Shown here: piece after piece, positions 17,129-24,769 of the stretch
How the letters are laid out: every line of letters starts with the position of its first letter
Numbering within the stretch: position 1 is the first letter of the stretch
Assembly (NCBI GenBank): GCA_965218945.1
Contig: OZ244718.1
Coordinates: 2,232,001-2,296,000, forward strand
Reading direction: 5' to 3'
Origin: DAOUJW01 sp965218945
GTDB taxonomy: Bacteria; Chloroflexota; Dehalococcoidia; Lucifugimonadales; UBA2985
DNA: 64,000 nucleotides
Program-made: the position numbers and the translations under genes
The notes under the pieces: model-generated
Seen by the model: only the letters and a program-made list of their open reading frames with translations
Databases searched by the model: none
What the model was told of the DNA's origin: nothing

Positions 17129-17817
17129 GCCCTAGCGGTTCTGTTGCATTTCGCGGGGTAGTGCCTGCAAAAGGGGCTTGAAATCTACGCTAGGCTGGCG
17201 TGGAATGTCAGTAGATGGGAGAACCGAGGTTGCATATTATGGCGACTAGGACATCGGGCGATGCTGATTTCGGCAGGGATTGTCATCAGGATAATACAAC
17301 CGACCGTTTCTGTAGGGTGTGTGGCAGTCGTATTCTTGCACCATATCAGAGTCATTGGGCGATAGCGAAGTGGCCTTTTGCTTATTTCCTGCTGAGCGCA
17401 GGTTGTTCAGTGCTTGTGTACTTCATTATCGAAAGCAGTACGTTGATGATGTCTTGGGGCGCACCTGCTTTCGCTCACTCTCAACTAGAGGGCCTTCTTT
17501 CTACGGCCGCCTTTGGATGTGGAGCACTGCTGGTAGCAGGAGAATTACTGAACGCCCCTAGTCGTCGGTATTACATGTCCCTTCCACGATACGCGGCGAC
17601 CATCATTAGCTATGTGGGTTGGGGTATGTTGTGCTATGGAGGCGGGAGCATTGTGGCGGGGGCATTGATGGCTGATAAAGAGCAAGGGTCCTTCGTGCTC
17701 CTCTTGCTATGGTTGGGGTTATGGGGTCTCTTGGGCCTCGGCGTCCTAGCATACGTGCGGGCCTACCGGAACGCATAATGGAGACTACCCCGCGAAATGC
17801 AGCAGAACCGCCCTAGC
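17129..17817. mobile_element. IS6-like non-autonomous insertion unit with 8-bp target duplication
   Basis: Terminal inverted repeats of 26 bp (17137-17162 and 17784-17809) match at 25 of 26 positions. The outer end reads GGTTCTGTTGCA, as at IS6-family ends (IS257/IS26 type, established knowledge). They are flanked by perfect direct repeats GCCCTAGC (17129-17136 and 17810-17817); 8 bp is the duplication length typical of IS6. The 673-bp unit holds one gene, a membrane protein, and no transposase. Insertion is therefore real and probably recent, mobilised in trans. Confidence 0.85.
17239..17778 (+). CDS. Zinc-ribbon membrane protein carried by the IS6-like unit
   Basis: About 179 residues from ATG 17239. 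The N-terminus has FCRVCGSRI, half of a zinc ribbon (one CxxC plus an upstream Cys), followed by four hydrophobic segments: WPFAYFLLSAGCSVLVYFII, STAAFGCGALLVAGELL, YVGWGMLCYGGGSIVAGAL and SFVLLLLWLGLWGLLGLGVLAY. No family recognised. The stop lies 5 nt before the right terminal repeat, so the gene fills the element. Its codon use looks less GC-biased than that of the flanks, in line with transfer. The function is unknown. Confidence 0.6.
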   Translation: MATRTSGDADFGRDCHQDNTTDRFCRVCGSRILAPYQSHWAIAKWPFAYFLLSAGCSVLVYFIIESSTLMMSWGAPAFAHSQLEGLLSTAAFGCGALLVAGELLNAPSRRYYMSLPRYAATIISYVGWGMLCYGGGSIVAGALMADKEQGSFVLLLLWLGLWGLLGLGVLAYVRAYRNA

Positions 17818-17826
17818 GCCGTTTGC

Positions 17827-17855
17827 TTGACACACCGCGAGGCCGAAAATATAAT
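17827..17855 (+). promoter_or_regulatory. Consensus sigma70 promoter of ACAD paralog 2
   Basis: TTGACA (17827-17832), 17-nt spacer, TATAAT (17850-17855): a perfect match. It is 105 nt upstream of the ATG and only 10 nt from the edge of the IS6-like unit. Confidence 0.85.
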
Positions 17856-17959
17856 TCTGCTCACATAGAGCCATGCCCCACTTCTGCGACGCGGGTCGAT
17901 AGGTCGTTGGGGGAAGGTGGATTAACGCGGGAACCTTCCGCGTAAAAAGGAGAGTGCAG

Positions 17960-19213
17960 ATGGATTTCGCATTGCCGTATACCGAGGAGCAGGAGAAGTT
18001 TCGCGAGGAGGTCCGCACCTGGCTGAAGGAGAACGTCCCTTCCGACCTGAAGGACCCGGTGGACCCACGGGAATTCACCGTGGATCTCGCCGAGAGGTGG
18101 AAGGATGTGCATAAGGGGATGGCAAAGATGGGGTGGCTGTATCCCACATTCCCTAAAGAGTACGGCGGGGGCGGCCTGACTCCGGACCACGAGACCATCA
18201 TTGAGGAGGAGATGCACCGGGCCAACGTCCCCAACAACTTCACCTCCGGCAACACGCTGCCATCCCTCCTGGTCTGGACCACTGAGGAGCAGAAGCAGAA
18301 GTTCCTTGTCCCCATTCTGACCGCGGAGAAGACCTGCTGGAACAAGCTTACCGAGCCCAACGGCGGCGCAGACCTGGCCAATGTCCAGGGCACGGCTGTC
18401 CGCGACGGCGATGACTGGCTCCTCACGGGAGAGCACGTCTTCGTCAGCGGTCGAGGGAAGCCCGGCTTCCTCCTTGGCCCTATGAGGACCGACTCGGAAG
18501 CGCCGCGGCACCGGAACCTGGGCTACTTCATGATCCCGGTCCCGGACTGGGACCCGGAGACGGGGTCCACCGGCCTGGAGGGACTGACCATCAAGGAGCA
18601 GGACCTGCTCAACGGTCACGACCAGCACAACATCATACTGAACGACGTTCGCATCGCCGGTGACCACCTGATCGGCGGCGACCACCAGGGGTGGCAGGTG
18701 GCGGGGACGACGATGGAGTCGGAGCACGGCGGCCGCGGACGAGCCTTTCCCACCGACGTGCCCATTGAGAACCTGATCGAGTACGTCAAGGAGACGAAGG
18801 TCGACGGAGGATATCTGGGCGGCGACCCGGTCCTTCAGCAGACGACTGCGGAAGCCGTCATTGACTCCCACATTCAGAGCTTGCTGGTCAAGCGCGTCTA
18901 CGCCATGTACCAGAGCCGCGAGGAGATCAGCTGGGAGAGTGGCGTGGGCAACGTCCACGGACGCGAGTCCACCCTGCGCAACGAGAGGCGAATACGGGAC
19001 GTTTATGGGATGTACTCCCTGTTGAGCTCCCAAGATCCCTCCTCTCCCCACGGCGGACGGCAGGAAGTGAACCACCGCAGCAGGGCCGGCCAGAACCACG
19101 CCGGCGGTAGCACCAACATCGCCAAGGTGGTGCTGGCTCGGCGGATTGGCATCAGCAGGACCCAGGAGAGGCCCGCGCCCACTCCGGCCACGGCCACAAA
19201 CCTGAGCGTCTAG
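17960..19213 (+). CDS. Acyl-CoA dehydrogenase family protein (paralog 2)
   Basis: A 417-residue paralog: N-terminus MDFALPYTEEQEKFREEVR, FAD-contact LTEPNGGADLANVQGTAVRD, GDHLIGGDHQGWQVAG in the centre, end GGSTNIAKVVLARRIGISR with a Pro/Thr/Ala-rich tail. It has an insertion near residue 198 (DWDPETGSTGLE) absent from the other copies. ATG 17960 is chosen because AAAGGAG lies 7 nt upstream and the paralogs begin MDF; a GTG two codons earlier is too close to the SD. It is a single-gene unit between a consensus promoter and a strong terminator. Confidence 0.88.
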   Translation: MDFALPYTEEQEKFREEVRTWLKENVPSDLKDPVDPREFTVDLAERWKDVHKGMAKMGWLYPTFPKEYGGGGLTPDHETIIEEEMHRANVPNNFTSGNTLPSLLVWTTEEQKQKFLVPILTAEKTCWNKLTEPNGGADLANVQGTAVRDGDDWLLTGEHVFVSGRGKPGFLLGPMRTDSEAPRHRNLGYFMIPVPDWDPETGSTGLEGLTIKEQDLLNGHDQHNIILNDVRIAGDHLIGGDHQGWQVAGTTMESEHGGRGRAFPTDVPIENLIEYVKETKVDGGYLGGDPVLQQTTAEAVIDSHIQSLLVKRVYAMYQSREEISWESGVGNVHGRESTLRNERRIRDVYGMYSLLSSQDPSSPHGGRQEVNHRSRAGQNHAGGSTNIAKVVLARRIGISRTQERPAPTPATATNLSV

Positions 19214-19231
19214 CTCTTCTGAAGCACACAA

Positions 19232-19275
19232 AAAGAGAGGAGGGATTCATACGAATCCCTCCTCTCTTTGTTTTT
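19232..19275. terminator. Bidirectional intrinsic terminator
   Basis: A 17-bp perfect stem (19232-19248 with 19253-19269), loop ATAC, followed by TTTGTTTTT on the + strand and preceded by A-runs for the - strand. It separates ACAD paralog 2 from the convergent PHP gene. Confidence 0.9.
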
Positions 19276-19290
19276 GCGACTACAGCGGCG

Positions 19291-20046
19291 TTAGCGGGCT
19301 GGGTAGGGGGTGAAGTAGGCCTCAGGCTGGGGCTGCTCCGGGTTGCGCCCGTAGTGTGCGGCCTTGCCAACGTGGTAGCCCTCGAGGGGGGTAAAGTCGC
19401 CAGCTCGCAGCGCCTCCAAGAGGTCTTGCTGATTGCGTATCTCGCCCTTGAAGACCGTGGCGCCCTTTGCCATGCCCTGGGTAGAGTGCGCGTCGCTGCC
19501 TCCCGTGCCCCAGCGCCCCAGGGCGCGCACCACATCTTGGGCAAACCTGTTCTCGATCTCTATGTTTCCGCCGTTGACCACCTCAATCTCGTCCACAAGG
19601 TCAAAGATGGGGTGATTGGCGCCCTCTTCCGCGTTTTGAGGGAGAGTGTGGGGGTCCTCAAAGAGCATATTCTGGGTGTGAATGCCGGGAGGGTCAAAGA
19701 GGAAGCGGAAGGGGTGGGCCAGGATCATGTAGCCTCCCACTCTCTCAACCTCCGCTCGCAGCTTTCGGACGGTGGCGATTCCACCGGATGGTCCGGTAAC
19801 GTGGTGCTCCAGGCCCAGGGTGATGATGTGGCCGAGGGGAGTGTAGACCTCAAGCGCTCTGACCAGCACTATGTCAGTGGTGCGGGCGAACGCATCGAAA
19901 TCTGGGCGGGGCCAGCCGTTGTGTTCAGTCACCATGACCCCGGTCAGGCCCAAGCGTTTGACCTCCTCCACCAACTCATCGGGAGTGAGGGAGCTGTCTG
20001 GGCTCCCCTGATTCGTGTGAACGTGTAGATCTAAGATAGAGTCCAA
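19291..20046 (-). CDS. PHP-domain metal-dependent phosphoesterase
   Basis: A 251-residue PHP protein. Metal-ligand motifs in order are DLHVHTNQG (H8, H10), VTEHNGW, the Glu/His region ILAHPFRF and the late GGSDAHS. This is the standalone PHP class that includes nucleoside 3',5'-bisphosphate and phosphoester hydrolases, and also predicted PHP hydrolases of unknown substrate. No exonuclease or polymerase domain is attached. Start is TTG 20046, with AAGGAG about 14 nt upstream, so the exact start is uncertain. Confidence 0.85.
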   Translation of the reverse strand: MDSILDLHVHTNQGSPDSSLTPDELVEEVKRLGLTGVMVTEHNGWPRPDFDAFARTTDIVLVRALEVYTPLGHIITLGLEHHVTGPSGGIATVRKLRAEVERVGGYMILAHPFRFLFDPPGIHTQNMLFEDPHTLPQNAEEGANHPIFDLVDEIEVVNGGNIEIENRFAQDVVRALGRWGTGGSDAHSTQGMAKGATVFKGEIRNQQDLLEALRAGDFTPLEGYHVGKAAHYGRNPEQPQPEAYFTPYPAR

Positions 20047-20145
20047 CGGCTGAGCAAGCTCCTTCCGCAGGGAAGCACCCTGCTAGAATCATCCTAGTAT
20101 TTATAGCCGAATTACATATCGTTAGTCAAGTGAAGGCCGCTAGCA

Positions 20146-20326
20146 GTATTCTCGGGGTGTGTTGGTAATAGAAAATAACACCCCCCAGACGCCAGACCAC
20201 CCTTGCGAAAGCAGGGGTCTATCGTCCACAATTACTGGGATCCTGGATTCCTGCTTGCGCAGGAATTGGGGAATAGAGACGTAGTATCCGAACGGATTTG
20301 GCAATACCAACACGTATCAGGAATAC
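20146..20326. mobile_element. MITE-like element, copy A
   Basis: A 181-bp element related to the one at 28350. It starts GTATTCTCGGGGTGTGTTGG and its right end, inverted, reads GTATTCCTGATACGTGTTGG, so the ends are imperfect terminal inverted repeats. It contains the hairpin ATTCCTGC-ttgc-GCAGGAAT (20247-20266). CGCTA flanks it on both sides (20138-20142 and 20329-20333), a possible 5-bp target duplication. No coding capacity. Confidence 0.7.
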
Positions 20327-20668
20327 CCCGCTAACGGCTATCCAATTGGGTGTCTGAATTGCAAAGCCAGGCATCTGGAGAATTCCCTCAACTACTTGTC
20401 ACGACGAGTTTGTCGAGAAATCTGGGCGTGGGTCAGACGGTTGTCTCGCTTCAGCTAGTTGCTGGGTATTGGGCCTAGGCCGGGGCGCCTGCCACGGACC
20501 TGATACCCTGCTCTTTATGCGGGCGATGATTGTACCTTCAACAGTTCCAAAGGCCAGTCCGTCCTCGGAGGTCCGGTTTACCCGCGACCGCAGCACGTTG
20601 CTTTTCGTAGAAATGAGAGGTTATTGTGCGCAATGTGCGCAATGGGGAAGCCAAAAGAGGGTTAGGGG
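20327..20668. other. Intergenic stretch, no gene recognised
   Basis: About 340 nt between the MITE and the promoter of ACAD paralog 3. It contains short open frames on both strands without coding character and a small direct repeat GTGCGCAAT near 20626-20645. Confidence 0.35.
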
Positions 20669-20697
20669 TTGTCACACTGGTTCATAAGATGTATATT
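20669..20697 (+). promoter_or_regulatory. Sigma70-type promoter of the triple ACAD operon
   Basis: TTGTCA (20669-20674), 17-nt spacer, TATATT (20692-20697). It lies 112 nt upstream of the GTG of ACAD paralog 3. Confidence 0.6.
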
Positions 20698-20808
20698 ACG
20701 CTTGGCTTAAACTGAAGGAAAACGGGTCCATTTGCTTGAGAGCCGATTGAAAGATCGAATGTACTCTCAAGAGTTGCGGGCAAGCCAAAAAGGAAGGGGG
20801 GATTAGTC

Positions 20809-22035
20809 GTGGACTTCGCACTACCGTACACGGAAGAGCAGGAACGGTTCCGACAGGAGGTGAGGGCCTGGCTGGGGGAGAACGTAGACGAGGGTAAGAA
20901 GGAGCCCATTGATCCGGAGATGGACTTCACCGACGAGCTGGGCAAATACTGGAGAGAGAAGTACAAGGAGATAGCGGCCAAGGGCTGGTTGTATCCCACA
21001 TTCCCCACGGAGTACGGCGGCGGCGGTCTCACCGGCGAGCACGAGACCATCATCGACGAGGAGTTCAGCCGGGCCAGAATTCCAGCACACGTGAACAACA
21101 TCCTGGCAGTGCCCGCCATTATGGTTTGGGGCACGGATGAGCAGAAGCGCAAGTTCCTGCCACCCATCCTCAAGGCGGAGGAGGTGTGCTGGCAGAAGTT
21201 CACGGAGCCAAAGGGCGGCGCTGACCTTGCAGACTACCAGAGCAAGGCCGTACGCGACGGCGACGACTGGCTGCTGACCGGTCAGAACGTTTTCATCGGC
21301 GCACACGGGGAGACCGAGTGGCTCTTCGGCCCGATGCTCACCGACCCGGATGCGCCACGACACCGGAACCTTGGGTTCTTTATGATACCGGTGCCATCTG
21401 AGGGTCTGCAGATCAGGGAGATGGACCTGCTCATAGGACACAGGAAGCGGTCGATATTCCTGGATAACGTTCGCGTTCCCGGCGACCATCTCATCGGTGG
21501 CGATCACCAGGGCTGGCAGGTGGCCAACACCAGCCTTGAGCAGGAGCACGGCGGCCGCGGCCGCGCCTTCCCCAGGGACAAGGTGGTAGACAGTCTGGTG
21601 GAGTACACCAAGGGGACGGAGCAGGACGGCCGACCCTTGGGCAGCGACCCTATGGTGCAGCAGACGACCATGAACAACGTAATCGAGGCCCACGTCCAGA
21701 GCCTGCTGCTCAAGCGCACCTTCTGGATGTACCAGAGCCAGATGCACATCAACTATGAGGGCAACGTAGCCAACGTACACGGCAGGGAGTCCAGCCTTCG
21801 CATCGCCAGCAGGGTGAGAGACGTCATGGGAATGTACGCTCTTCTGGGCACCAAGGAGCCGGGCGCTCCCCACGAGGGAGCTCAAGAGGTCAATCAGCGA
21901 GGCAGGGCCGGCCAGAACCACGCCGGCGGCAGCACCAACATCGCCAAGGTAGTCTTGGCTCGCAGGATTGGAGTAAGCCGTACCAGGGAGCAGGCCGCGC
22001 CCACTCCATCTACGGCTACAGGTCACGGCAGCTAG
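20809..22035 (+). CDS. Acyl-CoA dehydrogenase family protein (paralog 3)
   Basis: A 408-residue paralog with GTG start (AGGAAGGGGG SD). Marks: MDFALPYTEEQERFRQEVRA, EYGGGGLTGEHETIIDEE, FTEPKGGADLADYQSKAVRD, APRHRNLGFFMIPVPSEG, VPGDHLIGGDHQGWQVA, LEQEHGGRGRAFPRDK and the end GGSTNIAKVVLARRIGVSR. It is first of three consecutive near-identical-length paralogs with gaps of 55 and 52 nt, so they are probably one transcript. The MCAD-type Glu is replaced by Gly. Substrate preference is not readable. Confidence 0.88.
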   Translation: MDFALPYTEEQERFRQEVRAWLGENVDEGKKEPIDPEMDFTDELGKYWREKYKEIAAKGWLYPTFPTEYGGGGLTGEHETIIDEEFSRARIPAHVNNILAVPAIMVWGTDEQKRKFLPPILKAEEVCWQKFTEPKGGADLADYQSKAVRDGDDWLLTGQNVFIGAHGETEWLFGPMLTDPDAPRHRNLGFFMIPVPSEGLQIREMDLLIGHRKRSIFLDNVRVPGDHLIGGDHQGWQVANTSLEQEHGGRGRAFPRDKVVDSLVEYTKGTEQDGRPLGSDPMVQQTTMNNVIEAHVQSLLLKRTFWMYQSQMHINYEGNVANVHGRESSLRIASRVRDVMGMYALLGTKEPGAPHEGAQEVNQRGRAGQNHAGGSTNIAKVVLARRIGVSRTREQAAPTPSTATGHGS

Positions 22036-22090
22036 AGGCTGACCGGGAACATAGAAACCGCAAGGGCATTAGTAGAAAGGGAGGAGACCA

Positions 22091-23314
22091 ATGGACTTTG
22101 CATTGCCTTATACACCGGAGCAAGAGGAATTCAGGAAGGAAGTGCGGACCTGGCTGGAGGAGAACGTGCCGGAGGAGATGAAGGAGCCCGTGGACGGAAG
22201 AGACTTCTCCAAGGAGCAGTACCTGTTCTGGCGGAAGAAGCATCTGGAGTTGGCGGAAAAGGGCTGGCTCTATCCCACGTATCCTAAAGAGTACGGCGGC
22301 GGCGGTCTGACCGGAGACCACGAAACCATTCTGGATGAGGAGTTCCATCAGGCCAGGGCTGCCGGAGCCCCCAATGGTGGGTTGATCCTGTCCACCCTTC
22401 TGGTGTGGGCTACGGAAGAGCAGAAGCAGCAGTTCCTGGTTCCCATGCTCAAGGGCGAGAAGAGCTCATGGCAGAAGTTCACGGAGCCCAAGGGCGGCGC
22501 TGACCTGGCCGACTACCAGAGCCGGGCAGTTCGCGACGGCGACGACTGGCTGCTGACGGGGTCCAACGTATTTGTGAGCGGTCGACCCAGGCCGGAGTGG
22601 ACCTCAGGGCCAGACTTCATCTGGGGCCCAATGTTGACCGATCCGGACGCGCCTCGCCACAGGAACCTGGGATACTTCATGGTCCCGGTACCGTCAGAGG
22701 GCTTGGAGATCAAGGAGCAGAACCTGCTCAACGGCCACGACCAGCACGCCATTTTCCTGGACAACGTCCGGATTCCGGGCGACCATCTCATCGGCGGCGA
22801 CCACCAGGGTTGGCAGGTTGCCAGCACTACCCTGGAGCAGGAGCACGGCGGTCGCGGGCAGGCGTTTCCCAGGGATGAGGTTGTAGATGACCTGGTGACC
22901 TACGCCAAGAACGTCAACGGCTCCGACCCGATGGTCCAGCAGGTTACAATGGACGCCGTCATCGACGCTCACAGGGACAGCCTTCTGGCGAAGCGCACCT
23001 ACTGGATGTATCAGAGCCGGCTGGACATCAACTACGAGGGCAACGTAGCCAACGTACACAACCGGGAGCACGACCTCCGTAACGCCAGCAGGGTGAGAGA
23101 CGTCATGGGCATGTACTCCCTGGTGGACAGGAACGAGCCCGGGAGTCCTCATGGCGGAGCTCAGGAGGTCAACCAGCGCGGCAAGGCCGGCCAGAGGCAC
23201 GCCGGTGGCAGCACCAACATCGCCAAGGTTATCCTGGCGCGGCGCATCGGCATCAGCCGGACCAAGGAGCGGGCTGCCCCCACGCCCTCCACGGCCACCA
23301 GCCACGGCAGCTAG
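22091..23314 (+). CDS. Acyl-CoA dehydrogenase family protein (paralog 4)
   Basis: A 407-residue paralog, second gene of the triplet. GGGAGGAG precedes the ATG. It shares FTEPKGGADLADYQSRAVRD, HRNLGYFMVPVPSEGLEIKE, QNLLNGHDQHAIFLDNVRI, LEQEHGGRGQAFPRDE and GGSTNIAKVILARRIGISR with its neighbours. It has a short insertion SGRPRPEWTSGPDF after the NVF motif, also present in paralog 5 but not in 3, so 4 and 5 are sisters. It lacks about eight residues before SDPMVQQ relative to the other copies. Confidence 0.88.
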   Translation: MDFALPYTPEQEEFRKEVRTWLEENVPEEMKEPVDGRDFSKEQYLFWRKKHLELAEKGWLYPTYPKEYGGGGLTGDHETILDEEFHQARAAGAPNGGLILSTLLVWATEEQKQQFLVPMLKGEKSSWQKFTEPKGGADLADYQSRAVRDGDDWLLTGSNVFVSGRPRPEWTSGPDFIWGPMLTDPDAPRHRNLGYFMVPVPSEGLEIKEQNLLNGHDQHAIFLDNVRIPGDHLIGGDHQGWQVASTTLEQEHGGRGQAFPRDEVVDDLVTYAKNVNGSDPMVQQVTMDAVIDAHRDSLLAKRTYWMYQSRLDINYEGNVANVHNREHDLRNASRVRDVMGMYSLVDRNEPGSPHGGAQEVNQRGKAGQRHAGGSTNIAKVILARRIGISRTKERAAPTPSTATSHGS

Positions 23315-23366
23315 GAGCCTGAGACCGGAACCATAGAGTGGTGAGGGAAATCAAGGAGGCTGACAA

Positions 23367-24614
23367 ATGGATTTCGCGATAGCATATACAGAGGAACAGC
23401 AGCAGTTCCGCCAGGAGGTCAAGGACTGGATCGCCAAGAACGTCCCGGAGGAGATGAAGGAGCCTGTAGACAGCCGGGACTTCACGGAGGAGCAGTGGCG
23501 CTTCTGGCGTGAGAAGCACATTGAGATGGGCGCCATGGGATGGCTCTTCCCCACCTACCCGTCGGAGTACGGCGGCGGCGGGCTGTCCGGCGACCACGAG
23601 GCCATTCTCGCGGAGGAGTTCCGCGAGGCCCAGATACCCTGGAGCGGGTCGTCCCTGCTCTTCGCAACCCTGCTTGTGTGGGGGACTGAGGAGCAGAGGC
23701 AGAAGTTCTTGGTGCCGTTGCTGAAGGGCGAGAAGACGTCCTGGCAGAAGCTGACTGAGCCGAAGGGCGGAGCGGACCTGGCTAACTACCAGAGCCGTGC
23801 GGTGCGCGACGGCGACGACTGGCTGCTGACAGGTCAGAACGTCTTCATCAGCGGTCAGCCGCGTCCCGGATGGACGCCTGCCGGTCCGGACTACCTGTAC
23901 GGGCCTCTGCTGACTGACCCGGATGCGCCGAGGCATCGGAACCTGGGGTACTTCATCATTCCTGTGCCGTCGGAGGGGTTGGAGGTAAAGGAGATGAACC
24001 TGCTGCCCGGGCATGACCAGCACGCCATCTTCATGGACGGGGTGCGAGTGCCGGGCGACCACCTGATTGGTGGTGAGACGCAGGGGTGGCAGGTGATGGG
24101 CGCTCACCTGGAGCAGGAGCACGGCGGTCGAGGCCGCGCCGCTCCCAGCGCAAGGGACGCTTTCGCCACCAATATGATCGACTACGCCCGGGAAGCGGAG
24201 CGCAACGGCATGAAACTGGGGAGCGATCCCGTGGTGCAGCAGACGGCTATGGAGGCCCTTATCGATTTCCACCGGGACGACCTTCTGGGTCGCCGCACCT
24301 ACTGGATGTACCAGAGCCGAATGGAGATCAACTACGAGGGTAACGTGGCGGACGTGCACAACAGGGAGCACCAGCTGCGCAACAACACCAGGGTGCGCGA
24401 TGTCATGGGCATGTACACCCTTCTGGACAGGCACGACCCGAGGGCTCCTCACGGCGGACTTCAGGAAGTGAGCCAGCGGGACAAGGCCGGTCAGCGTCAC
24501 GCCGGCGGCAGCACGAACATCGCTAAGGTGATCCTGTCGCGGCGCATCGGCATCAGCCGGACGCAGGAGCGGGCTGCGCCCACTCCTGCAACTGCTACCA
24601 AGCACGGCAGCTAG
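23367..24614 (+). CDS. Acyl-CoA dehydrogenase family protein (paralog 5)
   Basis: A 415-residue paralog, third of the triplet. AAGGAGG lies 7 nt before ATG. It begins MDFAIAYTEEQQQFRQEVK, with LTEPKGGADLANYQSRAVRD, SGQPRPGWTPAGPDYLYGP (the insertion shared with paralog 4), VMGAHLEQEHGGRGRAAP and GGSTNIAKVILSRRIGISR. A strong hairpin follows the gene. As in the others, the FAD-binding middle domain is intact while the YEGT Glu of MCAD-type enzymes is Gly. Confidence 0.88.
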   Translation: MDFAIAYTEEQQQFRQEVKDWIAKNVPEEMKEPVDSRDFTEEQWRFWREKHIEMGAMGWLFPTYPSEYGGGGLSGDHEAILAEEFREAQIPWSGSSLLFATLLVWGTEEQRQKFLVPLLKGEKTSWQKLTEPKGGADLANYQSRAVRDGDDWLLTGQNVFISGQPRPGWTPAGPDYLYGPLLTDPDAPRHRNLGYFIIPVPSEGLEVKEMNLLPGHDQHAIFMDGVRVPGDHLIGGETQGWQVMGAHLEQEHGGRGRAAPSARDAFATNMIDYAREAERNGMKLGSDPVVQQTAMEALIDFHRDDLLGRRTYWMYQSRMEINYEGNVADVHNREHQLRNNTRVRDVMGMYTLLDRHDPRAPHGGLQEVSQRDKAGQRHAGGSTNIAKVILSRRIGISRTQERAAPTPATATKHGS

Positions 24615-24634
24615 GAATCGGTCTAGGAAACAGC

Positions 24635-24672
24635 CAGGGATTGGGGCTTCTCAAATGAAGCCCCAATCCCTG
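24635..24672 (+). terminator. Long hairpin after the ACAD triplet
   Basis: A 16-bp perfect stem (24635-24650 with 24657-24672), loop TCAAAT. No T-tract follows (TGGGGCC), so it may be a Rho-independent-like or mRNA-stabilising hairpin rather than an efficient terminator. Confidence 0.55.
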
Positions 24673-24769
24673 TGGGGCCTACGTTTGCCAGAGTGTTGGC
24701 TATTAGATAACGGGCTGTTTATGCCCGCGCGCGTTTTAACGAGTGGAATTGCGTTTCTGGAGGAAGGTT

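Noticed and set aside
17129..17817. A complete IS6 insertion sequence
   Set aside because: There is no DDE transposase gene inside; only the membrane-protein frame is present.
17861..19231. Long open frame (456 codons) antisense to ACAD paralog 2; similar antisense frames opposite paralogs 1, 3 and 5 and dnaE (for example 53561-54925)
   Set aside because: These are shadow frames from GC-rich codon bias. They contain no family motif, no SD, and mirror genes with clear protein homology.
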